Part shown: positions 61,985-64,000 of the stretch, piece after piece
Layout of the letters: each line of letters opens with the position of its first letter
How positions within the stretch are numbered: position 1 is the first letter of the stretch
Assembly: GCF_913777145.1 (NCBI RefSeq)
Contig: NZ_CAJYPS010000024.1
Span: forward strand, 1-64,000
Direction: 5' to 3'
DNA length: 64,000 bases
Source: an uncultured Roseateles sp.
GTDB taxonomy: Bacteria; Pseudomonadota; Gammaproteobacteria; Burkholderiales; Burkholderiaceae_C
Position numbers and translations under genes: made by a program
The notes under the pieces: generated by a model
Database searches by the model: none
Told to the model about the DNA's origin: nothing
Seen by the model: the letters and a program-made list of their open reading frames with translations, nothing else

Positions 61985-63685
61985 TCAGGCCGCGGCCCCT
62001 GCCGACCCATGATAGCCGCGCGGCACCGCGCCCAGCAGGCGGCGCGTGTAGTCCTGCCGCGGGCTCGCGATCAGCTCGGCCGTGGGCGCCTGCTCCACCA
62101 CGTCGCCGTGCTGCATCACCAGCACCTCGTCCGAGATGAACTTGACCACCGCCAGGTCGTGGCTGATGAAGATGTAGCTGAGGCCGAATTCGTCCTGCAG
62201 GTCCTTCAGCAGGTTGAGCACCTGGGCCTGCACCGACACGTCCAGCGCCGACACCGCCTCGTCCAGCACCAGCACCTCGGGCTTGAGCGTCAGGCAGCGC
62301 GCGATCGCGATGCGCTGGCGCTGGCCGCCGGAGAACTCATGCGGGTACTTGGCCATCGCGCTCTCGTCCAGGCCCACCTTCCTCAAGAGCGCCACCGCGG
62401 TGGCGTCACGCTCGGCGGTGCTGGCGCCTAGGCCGTGGATCTCCATGGGTTCGCGCAGCGTCTGCGCGATGGTGAAGCGCGGGTTCAGCGACGCATAGGG
62501 GTTCTGGAACACCACCTGGATGCGACGGCGCATCGCCAGCCAGTCGGCCGTGCCTAGCTTGAGCAGGTCGCGACCGTCAAACAGCACCTCACCGCCGTCG
62601 GCCGCGTTGGGCTCGTGCAGGCGCAGCAGCGTCAGGCCCATGGTGGTCTTGCCGGAGCCCGACTCGCCCACCACGCCCAACGTGTGGCCCTTGCGCAGCT
62701 GGAAGCTCACGCCCTTGACCGCCTGGAACTCGCGCTTGCCGAACAGCCCCTGCTTCAGGAAGAAGCTCTTGCGCAGGCCACGCGCCTCCAGCACCACCGG
62801 CGCATCGGCCTTCTTGGCGGCGGCCGCGCCCTGGGCCGTGCGGCCGGCGATGTGGTCGTCGATGACCAGCAGGCGGGCCGGGTTCTCAGTCAGCGAGGGC
62901 CGGCAGGCCAGCAGCGCCTTGGTGTAGGCGTCCTGCGGCGCCTCGAAGATCTGCGCCACCGGCGCGCTCTCGCGCACCTCGCCGTGGCGCATCACCACCA
63001 CATGGTCAGACACCTCGCCCACCACGCCCAGGTCGTGCGAGATGAACAGCAGGCTCATCTTGTGCGTGTCCTTGAGGCGGGCCAGCAGGTCCATGACCTG
63101 GCGCTGTATGGTCACGTCCAGCGCGGTGGTGGGCTCATCGGCGATCAGCAGCTTAGGCGCGCAGGCCAGCGCCACCGCGATCATCACGCGCTGCTGCTGA
63201 CCGCCCGACATCTCGTGCGGATAGGCCTGCAGGCGGCGCTTGGGCTCGGGGATGCCGACCTCGTTCAGCAGCTCCTCGGCCCGCACCAGCGCCTGGCGCC
63301 GGCTCAGGCCCAGGTGCTTGATCAGCGGCTCCATGATCTGCTCGGCCACGGTGAACACCGGGTTCAGCGAGCTCATCGGATCCTGGAACACGCAGGCGAT
63401 GTCGCGGCCGCGCAATGCCTGCAGCTCGGGCAGCGAGGTCTGCAGCAGGTCACGCCCCTGGAACAGGATGCGGCCCTGGCGCTCGGCATTGCTGGGCAGC
63501 AGATTGAGGATGGACATCGCGGTCACGCTCTTGCCCGAGCCCGACTCGCCCACCAGCGCCACCGTGCTGTTCTCCGGCACGTCGAAGCTCACGCCCTTGA
63601 CCGCCAGCTGGCGGCGCATCTGCCCGCCCTCGCGGCCCATGCGGAAAGCGACCTGGAGGTCTTGAATGCTGAGTAGCGTGCTCAT
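61985..63685 (-). CDS. Peptide-type ABC transporter, fused double ATP-binding protein
   Basis: A 566-residue ATPase with two complete nucleotide-binding domains, as in YejF and related microcin/peptide importers. NBD1 has Walker [12 protein letters not shown], signature [12 protein letters not shown] and Walker [16 protein letters not shown]2 has [23 protein letters not shown] and [12 protein letters not shown]. The NBD2 Walker B Glu is present. C-terminal extensions of the Opp/Dpp type follow each domain. It overlaps the permease gene as ATGA and should energise uptake of peptides. Confidence 0.95.
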   Translation of the reverse strand: MSTLLSIQDLQVAFRMGREGGQMRRQLAVKGVSFDVPENSTVALVGESGSGKSVTAMSILNLLPSNAERQGRILFQGRDLLQTSLPELQALRGRDIACVFQDPMSSLNPVFTVAEQIMEPLIKHLGLSRRQALVRAEELLNEVGIPEPKRRLQAYPHEMSGGQQQRVMIAVALACAPKLLIADEPTTALDVTIQRQVMDLLARLKDTHKMSLLFISHDLGVVGEVSDHVVVMRHGEVRESAPVAQIFEAPQDAYTKALLACRPSLTENPARLLVIDDHIAGRTAQGAAAAKKADAPVVLEARGLRKSFFLKQGLFGKREFQAVKGVSFQLRKGHTLGVVGESGSGKTTMGLTLLRLHEPNAADGGEVLFDGRDLLKLGTADWLAMRRRIQVVFQNPYASLNPRFTIAQTLREPMEIHGLGASTAERDATAVALLRKVGLDESAMAKYPHEFSGGQRQRIAIARCLTLKPEVLVLDEAVSALDVSVQAQVLNLLKDLQDEFGLSYIFISHDLAVVKFISDEVLVMQHGDVVEQAPTAELIASPRQDYTRRLLGAVPRGYHGSAGAAA

Positions 63686-64000
63686 TCGAGACCTCGGAGT
63701 TTCGGATCGAGCGCATCACGCAGCGCATCGGTGAACAGCGCGAACGCGGTGACGAACACGGCCATGAAGGCGGTCACCGCGGCCAGCTGCCACCAGTAGC
63801 CCAGGATGAGCTCGCCCTGAGCCTCGGCCAGCATGGTGCCCCAGGAGACCTGATCCACCCCCACGCCCAACCCCAGATAGCTGAGGATGACCTCGCTCTT
63901 GATGAAGCTCACCACATGCAACGACAGCTGCACCAGCGCCACGTGCGACACATTGGGCAGGATATGCTTGAACATGCGCGACCATTGGCTCGCGCCTATC
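63682..64000 (-). CDS. Peptide ABC transporter permease (DppC/YejE-like), partial
   Basis: The C-terminal 106 or so codons of a binding-protein-dependent permease, cut by the window end. The reading frame runs through the last base as ...IGASQWSRMFKHILPNV, the EAA-loop-like coupling region. Then come three spans and DALRDALDPKLRG, the usual DppC-type terminus. It couples by ATGA to the double ATPase. The rest of the gene, the second permease and the binding protein should lie beyond the window. Confidence 0.92.
   Translation of the reverse strand, partial: IGASQWSRMFKHILPNVSHVALVQLSLHVVSFIKSEVILSYLGLGVGVDQVSWGTMLAEAQGELILGYWWQLAAVTAFMAVFVTAFALFTDALRDALDPKLRGLE

Overview
The window is GC-rich, densely coding bacterial chromosome. 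Gene content and order point to a betaproteobacterium of the order Burkholderiales, most likely the Rubrivivax/Roseateles/Leptothrix group. Pointers are the recombinase-apaG-mltA block, rpe, gph-trpE-trpG-trpD-trpC-ung, two Bug-type periplasmic binding proteins, and a PEP-CTERM protein together with a PrsT-type TPR lipoprotein. The taxonomic call is inference. I found no rRNA, tRNA, CRISPR array or insertion sequence.

Layout. 0.4-6 kb: small hypotheticals, DUF427, mltA, a membrane 'site-specific recombinase', apaG, a periplasmic binding protein and tag. 6-9 kb: three consecutive fasciclin-domain genes with a divergent TetR regulator and a palindromic candidate operator. 9-16.6 kb: rpe, a low-molecular-weight phosphatase, an RND efflux pump pair and psuK-psuG. 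16.7-21.6 kb: a PEP-CTERM protein, an XRE regulator divergent from an MFS transporter, a lower-GC orphan gene and udk. 21.6-30.7 kb: an HxlR regulator divergent from an NmrA-type reductase, gph, a chalcone-isomerase-like protein, then the trp operon. The trp operon has a leader peptide with two Trp codons, an attenuator-like fold, dispersed palindromic repeats around trpG, and an inserted threonine aldolase gene. 30.8-34.3 kb: a 50-residue peptide, a holin-like/endolysin pair with no phage genes around it, and tdk between two paralogous Cys-rich peptides. 34.3-38.3 kb: an enoyl-CoA hydratase relative, a phosphatase lipoprotein, a PAS protein and a DUF2807 protein.

38.6-41.9 kb holds the most system-like unit: a Tat-signal protein, a PqqD-like protein, an HprK-related kinase and a nucleotidyltransferase-family protein (the poorly understood 'HPr-rel-A' type set), with a convergent 72-residue ORF. 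42.2-45.3 kb: a 55-residue membrane peptide and argP, divergent from argO-dadA. 45.3-53.9 kb: PrsT, an Hsp70 relative, a UPF0149 protein, an orphan intrinsic terminator, an MHYT-GGDEF-EAL protein and gshA. 53.9-61.8 kb: two paralogous TPR-GGDEF diguanylate cyclases, two paralogous Bug binding proteins and a SulP transporter in one same-strand run, with three of the four junctions overlapping. The window ends in a peptide-type ABC transporter: a double ATPase and a permease cut by the window edge.

Several regulatory circuits can be read from the layout: trp attenuation, ArgP control of amino-acid export, divergent TetR, XRE and HxlR pairs, and c-di-GMP synthesis linked to solute binding and transport. 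The PEP-CTERM substrate and PrsT imply an exosortase elsewhere in the genome.
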